A stretch of DNA of 64,000 nucleotides from Pseudobowmanella zhangzhouensis (GTDB taxonomy: Bacteria; Pseudomonadota; Gammaproteobacteria; Enterobacterales; Alteromonadaceae): NCBI RefSeq assembly GCF_042662685.1, contig NZ_JBHSYO010000004.1, forward strand, positions 372,001-436,000, read 5' to 3'. A program made the translations under genes and the position numbers. The stretch's first letter is position 1. Each line of letters opens with the position of its first letter. Below the pieces are notes generated by a model. That model ran no database searches. It worked only from the letters and a program-made list of their open reading frames with translations, and was not told where the DNA came from. Below, in pieces: positions 41,723 through 51,864 of this stretch.

Positions 41723-43504
41723 TTAAGCAGATTTACTTTGCAGCAAAAACTCTGGTGTAAAACTAAAATACACGCCAGTGCCGCCCGTTGTGCGCGGTTT
41801 AATGTCAATATTCCCTGCTAAATGCTTACTGCGCTCCTGCATAATGGCCAGGCCGTAGTGATTTAATTTTTCAGCCGCTTCCGGTATACCCACGCCGTTA
41901 TCTTCCACCGCCAGCTCTATCTTATCTGCACTGTGTTTTAAACTGATCAGCAGCTCAGAGCCCTTGCTATGGTGCACCGCATTCTGACTGGCTTCACGAA
42001 TGATCTGCAGCACATGAATTTCTTCATGCGGCGCCAGCGGAATATTAGTCAGCTGATAATCTAACCTGATTTGTAAATCAGATTGCTCTGTTAATTGTTT
42101 CACTGTGGTTTGTAACGCGCTTAGCAAGCCAGTACCGTCTACTTTTAACCGGAAAGTGGTCAGAAGTTCTCTGAGTTGGCGGTAAGCAGAATCAAGCCCT
42201 TGCTTTAACTCGTTCGACACATCGTCAATAACGGCTTTATTGTCTTTTTCAATCGCTTTGTTTAACCGTGTTACCTGGATCTTCAAATAGGATAAGGCTT
42301 GCGCTAATGAATCATGCAATTCGCGGGCAATGACGGTACGCTCCTGCATCAGCGCCAACCGCCGCACTTGTTGCTCTTCAGATTTTAAACTCAGCGCCAA
42401 CGCAAGCTGATCAGCAACAGACGCCAATAGCTGTTGCTGCCAGGACGCTAATCCCGCCTTTGACACCACCCGCGCAACCAGTACGCCATACTGTTTCCGA
42501 TCCCGTTTGAGTACATAGTTAAACTGACTGCTATTGCAGTCTGATTTAGTTGGCAATTCCAGACAATCGGCACAATTTTGTGTGCTGCAGGGATCATGCG
42601 CGGTGTCATCGCCTAACAACTGCATAAAGGGCTTGTCACCCTCATCGGTAAATAAACACAGCTCCAAATCGTCTAATTTCACCACTTGTTTAAGTTCAGT
42701 GATGATGCCGCTGAAGTCGCTATACTCTGGCACATGCTCACTGATCCGCTGCGCGGTGTTATATAGAAACCGCAGCGTGGTATTGGTATTTTTCAATGCT
42801 TCCGTTTGCTGCTCTACCCGCTGCTCCAGGTTGCCATACATATAGGCAATAGAATCATTCATTTTATTAAAGCTATGCGCCAGGGTACCCAACTCATCTT
42901 TATTATCCACCACCACCCGGTGGGTAAAATCGCCCATCGCCACCCGTTTTGCCCCCTGGGTCAGGGCTTCCAATGGTTGCTGCACTTTAACTTTTAACCA
43001 GTACATCACTACGGCCGATAACAATACTGTCAGCATCAGCGCCACTAACTGCAGGGTACGGAAACTACGCACCTTGGCTTCAGCATCTTGCTGAATATAG
43101 GTAACCAGTTGCTCCAGCAGCTGAATTTGTTGTTGCAATGCCTGTTCTAACAAACCGGCATCAGCCGCTGCAACTAATTGTGGTTGTAACTCTAACCAAT
43201 GCTGGTTCGCCTTATCAAATTGCTCTGCTATCTCGTTGTTATGTAAAAAGCGGCTAAATACCGGGTGCCGCCAACTTTGTTCAAACTCAAGTCGGGCTTG
43301 CGCTATTTTTGCCGTATCACCCTGCTCAACCAGCCACGCCATACGATAGGTTTGCATCCTGAGCGAACCGGCAATATTCACCGCATGCGCATCATGCTCT
43401 GTCTTATCAGACAACCAATACGACCATAGCATCGTACTGACCGCCAGAATAACAATACAGGCCAAGGCAACATTTATTCGCGTAACAATAGAAAACTGAC
43501 GCAT
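41723..43504 (-). CDS. narX: Nitrate sensor histidine kinase NarX
   Basis: The 593-residue product has TM1 (about residues 8-27), a periplasmic sensor with the P-box-like SLRMQTYRMAWLVEQG, TM2 (about 152-172), HAMP, a central module with the Cys cluster (DPCSTQNCADC, TKSDC) characteristic of NarX rather than NarQ, a dimerisation motif RELHDSLAQALSYLKIQ with the phospho-His, and an ATPase domain (DNGVGIP, GLAIMQERSKHL). It would phosphorylate NarL in response to nitrate. ATG 43504 is preferred: GGAG lies upstream and TM1 follows directly. It is transcribed alone, divergent from narG. Confidence 0.93.
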   Translation of the reverse strand: MRQFSIVTRINVALACIVILAVSTMLWSYWLSDKTEHDAHAVNIAGSLRMQTYRMAWLVEQGDTAKIAQARLEFEQSWRHPVFSRFLHNNEIAEQFDKANQHWLELQPQLVAAADAGLLEQALQQQIQLLEQLVTYIQQDAEAKVRSFRTLQLVALMLTVLLSAVVMYWLKVKVQQPLEALTQGAKRVAMGDFTHRVVVDNKDELGTLAHSFNKMNDSIAYMYGNLEQRVEQQTEALKNTNTTLRFLYNTAQRISEHVPEYSDFSGIITELKQVVKLDDLELCLFTDEGDKPFMQLLGDDTAHDPCSTQNCADCLELPTKSDCNSSQFNYVLKRDRKQYGVLVARVVSKAGLASWQQQLLASVADQLALALSLKSEEQQVRRLALMQERTVIARELHDSLAQALSYLKIQVTRLNKAIEKDNKAVIDDVSNELKQGLDSAYRQLRELLTTFRLKVDGTGLLSALQTTVKQLTEQSDLQIRLDYQLTNIPLAPHEEIHVLQIIREASQNAVHHSKGSELLISLKHSADKIELAVEDNGVGIPEAAEKLNHYGLAIMQERSKHLAGNIDIKPRTTGGTGVYFSFTPEFLLQSKSA

Positions 43505-43689
43505 AACTACTCCACTTAATAAGTATGACAAGCATACCCTTTTTTAACGCTGTTGCCCGACCGCACAAAACATCAGCGAAAAAATCGAGCTACCTCCATT
43601 TTCTCAGCGGGGTAGGCGCTTCCCGCACTAATGAACAATAAGAGGTATATAGCTGCGTATTTTCAGGCATTTCGCACTTACCCACACTA

Positions 43690-43705
43690 CCACTTTGTGG
43701 GTATT
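43690..43705. promoter_or_regulatory. Possible NarL heptamer pair upstream of narG
   Basis: TACCCAC starting at about 43679 and its inverted copy GTGGGTA at about 43697-43703 are separated by 11 bases. Both fit the NarL heptamer in six of seven positions, but the spacing is not the standard two bases. Confidence 0.3.
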
Positions 43706-43741
43706 TTCGTTTTTTATCAGCTATTTAGCGCTATGGCAGCT

Positions 43742-43782
43742 TTGATCCAAATCAATCATTATCCATGGGTACTTTCTATTAT
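43742..43782 (+). promoter_or_regulatory. Class II FNR promoter of narGHJI
   Basis: TTGATCCAAATCAA (43742-43755) is a perfect FNR site. TATTAT at 43777-43782 is a good -10 box. If transcription starts near 43790, the FNR site is centred at -41.5, exactly the class II activator position. narG starts about 50 bases further on. Confidence 0.8.
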
Positions 43783-43838
43783 GTGCATACCAGAAAAGCA
43801 ATAAGTCTGTTCATGCAGGACAAGACCAGGAGTAAATC

Positions 43839-46800
43839 ATGAGTCACCTACTCGATAAGCTGCGGTTTTTCAAAGCCCGCAAAACACCGTTCGCCGATGG
43901 TCACGGTGTCACCACTAATGAAGACAGAACCTGGGAGCAAGGTTACCGTCAGCGCTGGCAACACGACAAAGTAGTCCGCTCTACCCATGGTGTGAACTGT
44001 ACCGGCTCGTGCAGCTGGAAAATCTACGTGAAAGATGGATTGGTTACCTGGGAAACACAGCAAACTGATTATCCACGCACCCGGCCGGATCTGCCAAATC
44101 ATGAACCCCGCGGCTGCCCACGTGGTGCCAGCTATTCCTGGTATATCTACAGCGCTAACCGCTTAAAGTATCCCAAAGTGCGCCAGCAATTAATGAAGCT
44201 GTGGCGTGAAGCCAAAGCCGCACATAAAGATCCGGTTAAAGCCTGGGAATCAATAGTTACCGATCCGGTAAAAGCAAAAAGCTATAAAGAGCGCCGCGGT
44301 TTAGGTGGCTTTATCCGCGCCAGCTGGGATGAAGTAAACGAGCTTATCGCCGCATCAAACGTCTATACCACCAAAACTTACGGTCCGGATCGGGTAACAG
44401 GCTTCTCCCCTATCCCGGCAATGTCGATGGTATCTTATGCCGCCGGTGCCCGTTACTTATCATTGATTGGTGGTAACTGCTTAAGTTTTTATGACTGGTA
44501 CTGTGACTTACCGCCGGCATCACCACAAATATGGGGTGAACAAACTGACGTACCAGAGTCTGCAGACTGGTATAACTCAAATTACATCATTGTCTGGGGC
44601 TCAAACGTACCGCAAACCCGTACTCCAGATGCGCACTTCTTAACAGAAGTTCGCTATAAAGGCACAAAAACCTGTGTTATCACCTCAGATTACTCAGAAG
44701 CCTCTAAATTTGGTGACACCTGGCTGGCTCCACGTCAGGGTACTGACGCCGCACTGGCGATGGCCTTTGGCCACGTGATCTTAAAAGAATTCCACGTTGA
44801 TAACCCAAGCGCGTATTTTACTGACTATGTAAAACGCACCACTGACATGCCAATGCTGGTTATGCTGGAGGAGCAAAACGGCAAACTGACTCAGGGCCGT
44901 TTCCTGCGCGCCGCCGATCTGGTTAATAACCTGGGTGAAGATAACAACCCGGATTGGAAAACCATTGCCATCAATAGCGACGGCCGTTTAACCAGCCCGA
45001 ACGGAGCCATTGGTTACCGCTGGGGCCAGGCAGGCAAGTGGAACCTGGAGCAAAAAGACAAAGACGGCGACATCGATCTGCAGCTGACACTAAAAGACAG
45101 CTACGATGAACTGGCTGATGTGGCCTTCCCATACTTTGGTGGCGCACCACACGAGTACAAGTACTTTCAGCATACCGCACACGACGACGTACAGATGCGC
45201 AAGATCCCGGCGAAAAAAGTCGAGCTTGCCGATGGCAGCACCGCACTGGTTGCTACCGTGTTTGACTTGATGCTGGCGCATTACGGCGTAGATAACGGTA
45301 TCAATGATGCCAACCGCGCCAAATCTTACGATGACAGTGTGCCGTACACGCCGGGTTGGCAGCAGCCTATTACCGGTGTTAACCCGGAAGATGTAATCCG
45401 TGTAGCCCGCGAGTTTGCCCGCAATGCGGATAAAACCCGTGGCCGCTCTATGGTTATCGTTGGTGCTGCGCTAAACCACTGGTACCACATGGATATGAAC
45501 TACCGTGGCTTGATCAATATGTTGATGATGTGCGGCTGTATTGGTCAGAGCGGTGGTGGCTGGGCGCACTACGTTGGCCAGGAAAAACTGCGACCACAAA
45601 CCGGCTGGACACCACTGGCGTTTGCCCTTGACTGGCAGCGTCCACCACGTCATATGAACGGCACCTCGTTCTTCTACAACCACTCTAGTCAGTGGCGCTA
45701 TGAAAAACTCGACATGGCTGAAGTGGTCTCTCCGCTGGCCAATAAAGAGAAATGGACCGGCAGTATTGTCGACTTTAACAGCCGGGCCGAGCGTATGGGC
45801 TGGCTGCCATCAGCACCACAGCTGGGCACAAACCCGCTGCACTTGGCAGCACAGGCTAAAGCGGCAGGCCTGGATGTAAAAGACTACGTGGTGCAGCAGC
45901 TAAAAGATCGCAACATTAAGTTTGCCTGCGAGCAGCCGGAAGATCCGAAAAACTTCCCACGCAATATGTTCGTCTGGCGCTCTAACCTGCTGGGCTCAAG
46001 CGGTAAAGGTCATGAATATATGCTGCGCCATTTCCTGGGTACCAAGCATGGTTTATTAGGTAAAGATCTGGGCGAGTTTGGCGGTAAGAAACCAGAGGAC
46101 GTGGAATGGACCGATACACCAGCTGAAGGCAAAGTAGACTTGTGGGTGACATTGGATTTCCGTATGTCTACCACCTGTTTGTATTCAGATATCGTGCTGC
46201 CTACCGCAACCTGGTATGAAAAAGACGACATGAATACCTCAGACATGCACCCGTTTATTCACCCGTTAACCGCGGCTATCGACCCGGTATGGGAAGCGCG
46301 CAGCGACTGGGAAATCTTTAAAGGTATCGCCAAAGCGTTCTCAAAAGCCGCCGTTGGCCATCTGGGTGTAGAAACCGATGTGGTAACCACGCCAATGCAT
46401 CACGACACCCCTGCCGAACTGGCGCAGCCTTATGGTGTTAAAGCGTGGTGGAAAGGCGAATGTGATGCTATTCCGGGCGTTACCATGCCACACATCAACA
46501 TTGTTGAGCGTGACTACCCCAATACTTATGCCCGCTTCACGTCAATTGGCCCCTTACTGGAGAAAATTGGTAACGGTGGTAAAGGCATCAGCTGGGATAC
46601 CAAAGAGGAAGTTAACTTCCTGAAGAAACTAAACCGCGTTCACACCGAGGAAGGTGCGAATAAAGGCATGGCGAAAATCGACAGCGCCATCGATGCCGCA
46701 GAGATGATTCTATCTTTGGCACCAGAAACTAACGGCCATGTGGCAGTTAAAGCCTGGGATGCCCTGAGTAAAATAACCGGTCGCGACCATACCCATCTGG

Positions 46801-47555
46801 CACGGCCAAAAGAAGAGGAAAAAATCCGCTTTAACGACATCGTGGCGCAACCGCGCAAAATTATCAGTTCGCCAACCTGGTCAGGGCTGGAAGATGAACA
46901 CGTGTCCTACAACGCCGGTTATACCAACGTACACGAGCTGATCCCATGGCGCACCATTACCGGCCGTCAGCAGTTCTATCAGGATCATGAGTGGATGCGC
47001 GATTTTGGTGAGCAGCAATGTAGCTACAAACCACCCATTAACCTGAAAACCGTACAGCCGGTGCTGAACAAAAAGCCTAATGGCAACAAAGAGGTGGTAC
47101 TGAACTGGATCACGCCACACCAGAAATGGGGTATCCACAGTACTTACTCAGACAACCTGCTGATGCTGACACTGTCACGCGGTGGCCCAATTGTCTGGCT
47201 CAGTGAAACCGATGCCGCTGCCGCCGGTATTGAAGATAACGACTGGATTGAAATCTTCAACGTGAACGGTGCCATTGCCGCCCGAGCAGTAGTATCGCAG
47301 CGGGTACCTGAAGGTATGAGCATGATGTACCACGCTCAGGAGCGTATCGTGAACGTGCCTGGCAGTGAGCAAACCGGCACCCGCGGTGGTATTCACAACT
47401 CGGTAACCCGGGCTGTGATGAAGCCCACCCATATGATTGGTGGCTATGCCCAACAGGCATATGGTTTTAACTACTACGGTACCGTCGGCTGTAACCGCGA
47501 TGAATTTGTTGTGGTACGCAAAATGAACAAAGTCGACTGGCTGGATACGGAATAA
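43839..47555 (+). CDS. narG: Respiratory nitrate reductase alpha subunit
   Basis: The 1238-residue product is the catalytic Mo-bisMGD subunit. Near the N-terminus STHGVNCTGSCSW holds the FS0 cluster ligands (His plus Cys), followed by a long molybdopterin-binding body (YDWYCDLPPASPQIWGEQTDVPES). The AspMo-binding region (NSNYIIVWGSNVPQTRTPDAHF) and the C-terminal MGD domain (HNSVTRAVMKPTHMIGGYAQ) are intact. There is no Tat signal, so this is the cytoplasm-facing membrane-bound type. It reduces nitrate to nitrite using quinol electrons via NarH and NarI. Operon order narGHJI follows, with 16 bases to narH. Confidence 0.98.
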   Translation: MSHLLDKLRFFKARKTPFADGHGVTTNEDRTWEQGYRQRWQHDKVVRSTHGVNCTGSCSWKIYVKDGLVTWETQQTDYPRTRPDLPNHEPRGCPRGASYSWYIYSANRLKYPKVRQQLMKLWREAKAAHKDPVKAWESIVTDPVKAKSYKERRGLGGFIRASWDEVNELIAASNVYTTKTYGPDRVTGFSPIPAMSMVSYAAGARYLSLIGGNCLSFYDWYCDLPPASPQIWGEQTDVPESADWYNSNYIIVWGSNVPQTRTPDAHFLTEVRYKGTKTCVITSDYSEASKFGDTWLAPRQGTDAALAMAFGHVILKEFHVDNPSAYFTDYVKRTTDMPMLVMLEEQNGKLTQGRFLRAADLVNNLGEDNNPDWKTIAINSDGRLTSPNGAIGYRWGQAGKWNLEQKDKDGDIDLQLTLKDSYDELADVAFPYFGGAPHEYKYFQHTAHDDVQMRKIPAKKVELADGSTALVATVFDLMLAHYGVDNGINDANRAKSYDDSVPYTPGWQQPITGVNPEDVIRVAREFARNADKTRGRSMVIVGAALNHWYHMDMNYRGLINMLMMCGCIGQSGGGWAHYVGQEKLRPQTGWTPLAFALDWQRPPRHMNGTSFFYNHSSQWRYEKLDMAEVVSPLANKEKWTGSIVDFNSRAERMGWLPSAPQLGTNPLHLAAQAKAAGLDVKDYVVQQLKDRNIKFACEQPEDPKNFPRNMFVWRSNLLGSSGKGHEYMLRHFLGTKHGLLGKDLGEFGGKKPEDVEWTDTPAEGKVDLWVTLDFRMSTTCLYSDIVLPTATWYEKDDMNTSDMHPFIHPLTAAIDPVWEARSDWEIFKGIAKAFSKAAVGHLGVETDVVTTPMHHDTPAELAQPYGVKAWWKGECDAIPGVTMPHINIVERDYPNTYARFTSIGPLLEKIGNGGKGISWDTKEEVNFLKKLNRVHTEEGANKGMAKIDSAIDAAEMILSLAPETNGHVAVKAWDALSKITGRDHTHLARPKEEEKIRFNDIVAQPRKIISSPTWSGLEDEHVSYNAGYTNVHELIPWRTITGRQQFYQDHEWMRDFGEQQCSYKPPINLKTVQPVLNKKPNGNKEVVLNWITPHQKWGIHSTYSDNLLMLTLSRGGPIVWLSETDAAAAGIEDNDWIEIFNVNGAIAARAVVSQRVPEGMSMMYHAQERIVNVPGSEQTGTRGGIHNSVTRAVMKPTHMIGGYAQQAYGFNYYGTVGCNRDEFVVVRKMNKVDWLDTE

Positions 47556-47571
47556 GGTTGGAGTAAGCGAA

Positions 47572-49107
47572 ATGAAAGTAAGAGCCCAAATAGGCATGGT
47601 GCTGAATTTAGACAAGTGCATTGGCTGTCACACTTGCTCCATCACTTGTAAAAATGTCTGGACCTCACGCGAAGGCGTGGAATACGCCTGGTTTAACAAC
47701 GTTGAAACCAAACCAGGTATCGGTTTTCCCAAAGAGTGGGAAAACCAGCAAAAATGGAACGGCGGCTGGGTTCGCAATAAAAGCGGCAAGCTGGAACTGA
47801 AGATCGGCGGTAAACGTCGCATTCTGGCTAATATTTTTGCCAACCCGGACTTACCGGAAATTGACGATTATTACGAGCCGTTCGATTTTGATTACCAGCA
47901 CCTGCATACCGCAGGTGACAGTAAGCATCAACCGGTTGCCCGTCCGCGTTCGTTAATCAGCGGTCAGCGCATGGAGAAAATTGAATGGGGCCCGAACTGG
48001 GAAGAAATTCTCGGTACCGAATTTGCCAAACGGAAAAAAGACAAAAACTTTGATGACCTGGTGCAAAAGGACATTTACGGTCAGTTTGAAAAGACCTTCA
48101 TGATGTATTTGCCACGCTTGTGCGAACACTGCCTTAACCCGGCGTGTGTTGCTTCATGCCCAAGCGGTGCCATTTACAAACGGGAAGAAGACGGCATTGT
48201 GCTTATCGATCAGGACAAATGCCGCGGCTGGCGTATGTGTGTGTCAGCCTGTCCGTACAAAAAAATCTATTACAACTGGAAAACCGGCAAATCAGAGAAA
48301 TGTACTTTCTGCTTCCCGCGCATTGAAGCCGGGCAACCGACGGTATGTTCAGAAACCTGCGTTGGCCGTATTCGTTATTTAGGTGTGCTGTTGTACGACG
48401 CGGACAAAATCGCCATTGCCGCCAACACGCCAAACGAAAAAGATTTGTATCAGGCACAGCTGGATATTTTCCTCGATCCGAATGACCCTGTGGTGATTGC
48501 CGCCGCCCGTGCTGAAGGTATCGGTGAAAACTGGATTAAAGCCGCACAGCGCTCACCGGTGTACATGATGGCAATGGATTGGAAGGTAGCACTGCCACTG
48601 CACCCGGAATACCGCACCCTGCCTATGGTGTGGTACGTACCACCACTGTCACCTATTCAAAGTGCAGTCCAGGCCGGCCATGTTGGTATGAACGGTGAAA
48701 TTCCGGATCTGAAATCACTGCGTATTCCGCTGCGTTATCTGGCGAATATGCTGACCGCCGGTGATGAAGCGCCGGTCGTCAGAGCCTTAGAGCGCATGAT
48801 CGCGATGCGCGCCTTTAAACGCTCACAGCAGGTGGATGGTGTTGAAGATGCCGATGTGCTGAAACAAGTCGGCTTAACACCGGTACAGGTTGAAGAAATG
48901 TACCGCTATATGGCGCTGGCTAACTATGAAGATCGCTTCGTCATTCCAACCAGCCACCGTGCCTATGCAGAAAATGCCTACGATCTGAAATCAAGCTGTG
49001 GTTTCAGCTTTGGTAATGGCTGTGGCGATGGCAATAACAGCGTAAACCTGTTTGGTACTAAAGCCAAAGGCGTGCGTCAGGTTATTCCGGTGGACGTTCA
49101 GGAGTAA
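47572..49107 (+). CDS. narH: Respiratory nitrate reductase beta subunit
   Basis: The 511-residue iron-sulfur subunit has four ferredoxin-type Cys clusters: CIGCHTCSITCKN near the start, CEHCLNPACVASCPSG, CRGWRMCVSACPYKK and CTFCFPRIEAG...CSETCVG. In the third, Trp replaces one Cys (CRGWRMC), giving the 3Fe-4S cluster known in NarH. It passes electrons from NarI to NarG. It is followed after five bases by narJ. Confidence 0.98.
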   Translation: MKVRAQIGMVLNLDKCIGCHTCSITCKNVWTSREGVEYAWFNNVETKPGIGFPKEWENQQKWNGGWVRNKSGKLELKIGGKRRILANIFANPDLPEIDDYYEPFDFDYQHLHTAGDSKHQPVARPRSLISGQRMEKIEWGPNWEEILGTEFAKRKKDKNFDDLVQKDIYGQFEKTFMMYLPRLCEHCLNPACVASCPSGAIYKREEDGIVLIDQDKCRGWRMCVSACPYKKIYYNWKTGKSEKCTFCFPRIEAGQPTVCSETCVGRIRYLGVLLYDADKIAIAANTPNEKDLYQAQLDIFLDPNDPVVIAAARAEGIGENWIKAAQRSPVYMMAMDWKVALPLHPEYRTLPMVWYVPPLSPIQSAVQAGHVGMNGEIPDLKSLRIPLRYLANMLTAGDEAPVVRALERMIAMRAFKRSQQVDGVEDADVLKQVGLTPVQVEEMYRYMALANYEDRFVIPTSHRAYAENAYDLKSSCGFSFGNGCGDGNNSVNLFGTKAKGVRQVIPVDVQE

Positions 49108-49112
49108 AAATT

Positions 49113-49865
49113 ATGCCTATATTACAACTTTTATCTTTGCTGCTGGATTACCCGAAACAGCCGCTGCTTGAAGCAAAAGACGAGCTATTAACGATAGTGG
49201 CGCAAGCCACTATCGACGACTCGCTCAAACAAGCGATTAGCGCTTTCATAACCGAGCGTACTGGTGGTGAATTAATGGATTGGCAGTCAGACTATGACGG
49301 CTTATTTGAACGCGGCCGCTCACTATCACTGTTGATTTTTGAGCATATCCACGGTGAATCGCGCGATCGTGGTCAGGCCATGGTCAACCTGCTGGCGCAA
49401 TACCGCGAAGCCGGTCTGGACATTGGTGTTAAAGAGCTGCCCGACTACCTGCCGCTGTACCTAGAGTTTTTATCCACCCAGGGCGAACACAATGCGAAGT
49501 TGGGGCTGGAAGAAATTGCCCCCGTGTTAGCGGTACTGCAATGCCGCCTGGAACAGCGCAGCAGCAATTACGCGGGTCTGTTTAGTACCTTACTGGCACT
49601 GTCTGAGGCAAACATCGATTTGTCAGATATTAAACAACAGATTAAATCGGAGAAACGCGACGATACGCCCAAGGCTTTGGACAAAGTATGGGAAGAGGAA
49701 ATGGTCAGCTTTATCGGCAATGAGCAAACCAACCCGGCCTGTGGTACCGGTAATAAACCATCTGAAGGCCAACGTCGTGATCAGTATATTCCGCTTAGCA
49801 CCGAGCTGTTAAGCAGCAGCGCAGCGGAAAGCACCTTATACCAAGCCGCCGAAACGCGCGCATAA
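49113..49865 (+). CDS. narJ: Nitrate reductase assembly chaperone NarJ
   Basis: The 250-residue helical protein belongs to the TorD/NarJ chaperone group: LSLLLDYPKQPLLEAKDEL, SLLIFEHIHGESRDRGQAM and LPDYLPLYLEFLS are typical. NarJ binds apo-NarG and helps cofactor insertion before docking on NarI. It is about 14 residues longer than E. coli NarJ. It is 12 bases upstream of narI. Confidence 0.95.
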   Translation: MPILQLLSLLLDYPKQPLLEAKDELLTIVAQATIDDSLKQAISAFITERTGGELMDWQSDYDGLFERGRSLSLLIFEHIHGESRDRGQAMVNLLAQYREAGLDIGVKELPDYLPLYLEFLSTQGEHNAKLGLEEIAPVLAVLQCRLEQRSSNYAGLFSTLLALSEANIDLSDIKQQIKSEKRDDTPKALDKVWEEEMVSFIGNEQTNPACGTGNKPSEGQRRDQYIPLSTELLSSSAAESTLYQAAETRA

Positions 49866-49877
49866 AGGAGTTTTAAC

Positions 49878-50567
49878 ATGGCACAGTTAAATATGTTTGC
49901 CTTTGGCATTTACCCCTACATTGCCATCGCCATTATGGTTATTGGCAGCTGGATCCGCTATGACAGAGAACAATACACCTGGAAAAGCAGTTCAAGTCAG
50001 CTATTGGAGAAAAAACAACTGCGACTGGGCAGTATTCCATTTCACATTGGTATACTGGGTATCTTCCTGGGCCACTTTTTTGGTTTGTTAATGCCAAAAG
50101 AAATCTGGCACCTGTTTGGTATCACCGCAGAAATGAAACAGATGATCGCCGTTGGTGCTGGCGGCTTATTTGGCCTGATTTGCTTCTTTGGCTTAACTGT
50201 GCTGATCAAACGTCGTTTGGGCAATGCACGCATCCGAGCCACCAGCAACACCATGGATATCGTGATTTTATTCCTGTTGTACGCTCAGCTTATCCTTGGT
50301 TTGCTGAGTATCTTTGTATCGCTGGGCCATATGGATGGTACTGAGATGCTTAAACTGATGGCCTGGGCGCAAAATACCGTAACCTTTAACAGCGTGGCAG
50401 CGGCAGAAGCGATTAGCGGCGTACACTGGATTTTTAAAATGCACGTGTTTCTGGGCATGACGTTGTTTGTGGTATTCCCGTTCAGCCGTCTGGTACATAT
50501 GTTAAGCGTACCGGTGCAATACATGCGCCGCCAGCACCAAATAGTACGCCAGCGCTTTGTACGTTAA
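49878..50567 (+). CDS. narI: Respiratory nitrate reductase gamma subunit (cytochrome b)
   Basis: The 229-residue product has five transmembrane helices and haem-b His ligands in FHIGILGIFLGHFFG and in HWIFKMHVFLGMTLF. It anchors NarGH and oxidises quinol on the periplasmic side. It ends the core nar genes; a repeat-bearing spacer separates it from the PpiC gene. Confidence 0.97.
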   Translation: MAQLNMFAFGIYPYIAIAIMVIGSWIRYDREQYTWKSSSSQLLEKKQLRLGSIPFHIGILGIFLGHFFGLLMPKEIWHLFGITAEMKQMIAVGAGGLFGLICFFGLTVLIKRRLGNARIRATSNTMDIVILFLLYAQLILGLLSIFVSLGHMDGTEMLKLMAWAQNTVTFNSVAAAEAISGVHWIFKMHVFLGMTLFVVFPFSRLVHMLSVPVQYMRRQHQIVRQRFVR

Positions 50568-50880
50568 ACGACGAGGAAATAACAGATATAGCAAGCGAAA
50601 GGTTGGGGCCGCGGCAGGTCGGCACAGAGTGTCTGAGTGAGCGCGCAAGCAGCGAGCGAGTTGCTGTGACGACCTGACGGGGTTCCCAACCTGAAGCCAG
50701 CAGATACACTTTCTGGCTCCGGGAGGCTTTAAGCCGGTGTTGCACACAAAGACGCCGTAAATCCTTCCCTGGAGGCTCCTCTTTGGCATCCATGCCAAAG
50801 ACGCTTTGTTTAGCAACAACGGCTCGCCTCCCTCAGTGGAACGGAGGCGAGCTAACAGGCTCCGATTACAGAGGTTTAAA
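50568..50880. repeat. Spacer with hairpins and a dispersed repeat unit
   Basis: This 313-base spacer holds an inverted pair GGTTGGG...CCCAACC (about 50603-50693), a repeat unit CGCCGTAAATCCTTCCCTGG followed by AGGCTC (50753-50778) that recurs at 60840-60865, and a perfect 10-bp stem GCTCGCCTCC/GGAGGCGAGC (50822-50852). No gene is seen. It looks like a genome-dispersed repeat inserted in the nar operon. Confidence 0.65.
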
Positions 50881-51648
50881 ATGATACAAGTCAATAACTC
50901 CAGTATCAGCGAAGCGGCAATTATGGCCGAAATGCAATACCACCCGGCGGGTACCAAGCGCACGGCCATGTTAAAGGCCGCCGAATCGCTGATTATCGGC
51001 GAACTGCTGCGGCAACGGGCGCGTGAGCTTGGTTTGGTGGTAAAAAGTGAAGCCAATACGGCCAGCGACGATAATTTTCTCGACGCGCTAATTCAGGCAG
51101 AAGTCGTTATTCCGCAAGCCAGCAAGCAAGAGTGCGAACAGTATTACACGCTAAACCCGCAGCGCTTTGCCAGTTCGCCACTGCTTGAAGTCAGCCATAT
51201 TCTATTAGCGGCCGCACCAGAGGATGATCAGCAGCGCGTAGAAGCCAAAACGCTGGCGCAGCAGCTTATCGAAAAACTGCAGCAAGGCGAGATACTGGCA
51301 GAACTCGCCCGGAATTATTCAGCCTGCCCTTCTAAAGAAACCGCGGGTAGCCTTGGCCAAATTAGTCGCGGCCAAACGGTACCTGAGTTTGAGCGGCAAA
51401 TTTTCAGCGCCGAACCAGGCCTGCTGCCGCAACCTGTAGAAAGTCGCTATGGCTACCATATCGTACATATTGCGCGCAAAGTACCAGGTAAGTTATTACC
51501 TTTTACTGCTGTTGAGCAAAAAATCGCTGAGTACCTGAATGAAAAAGTACGCCGCAAAGCGGTGGCTCAGTATATTCATCGTTTAATTGTCGCATCCGAC
51601 ATTTCCGGCTATGACTTTAACCTGTCCGACTCGCCGTTAATGCAATAA
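50881..51648 (+). CDS. PpiC-type peptidyl-prolyl isomerase of the nar operon
   Basis: The 255-residue product has a parvulin domain (about residues 125-225: LEVSHILLAAAPEDD, AGSLGQISRGQTVPEFERQIF, YGYHIVHIARK) behind a helical N-terminal part. No signal peptide is visible, so it is cytoplasmic, NifM-like in layout. A homologous PpiC gene directly follows narI in Pseudomonas aeruginosa, which supports a role in nitrate reductase folding. ATG 50881 has AGAGG upstream; an earlier open frame reads through the hairpin and is not likely translated. Confidence 0.88.
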   Translation: MIQVNNSSISEAAIMAEMQYHPAGTKRTAMLKAAESLIIGELLRQRARELGLVVKSEANTASDDNFLDALIQAEVVIPQASKQECEQYYTLNPQRFASSPLLEVSHILLAAAPEDDQQRVEAKTLAQQLIEKLQQGEILAELARNYSACPSKETAGSLGQISRGQTVPEFERQIFSAEPGLLPQPVESRYGYHIVHIARKVPGKLLPFTAVEQKIAEYLNEKVRRKAVAQYIHRLIVASDISGYDFNLSDSPLMQ

Positions 51649-51864
51649 CCCTCATTGTTGTAAACGTTGGCACGTCAGTGCGGTTAGCCACTTTGCTGGT
51701 TAACCGCACTGACTTTTGCTGTTTAAGCGCCGCTGTTTCACGCTAATACCCATACGGATACCACCCTACCAACTTATAGGTAACACTTTAATTTAATTAT
51801 ATAAATTTCAATTTAGCGCTAAGATCGCACTGCATTTAAGCTGAAATAAGCAAAGGAAAACCTC

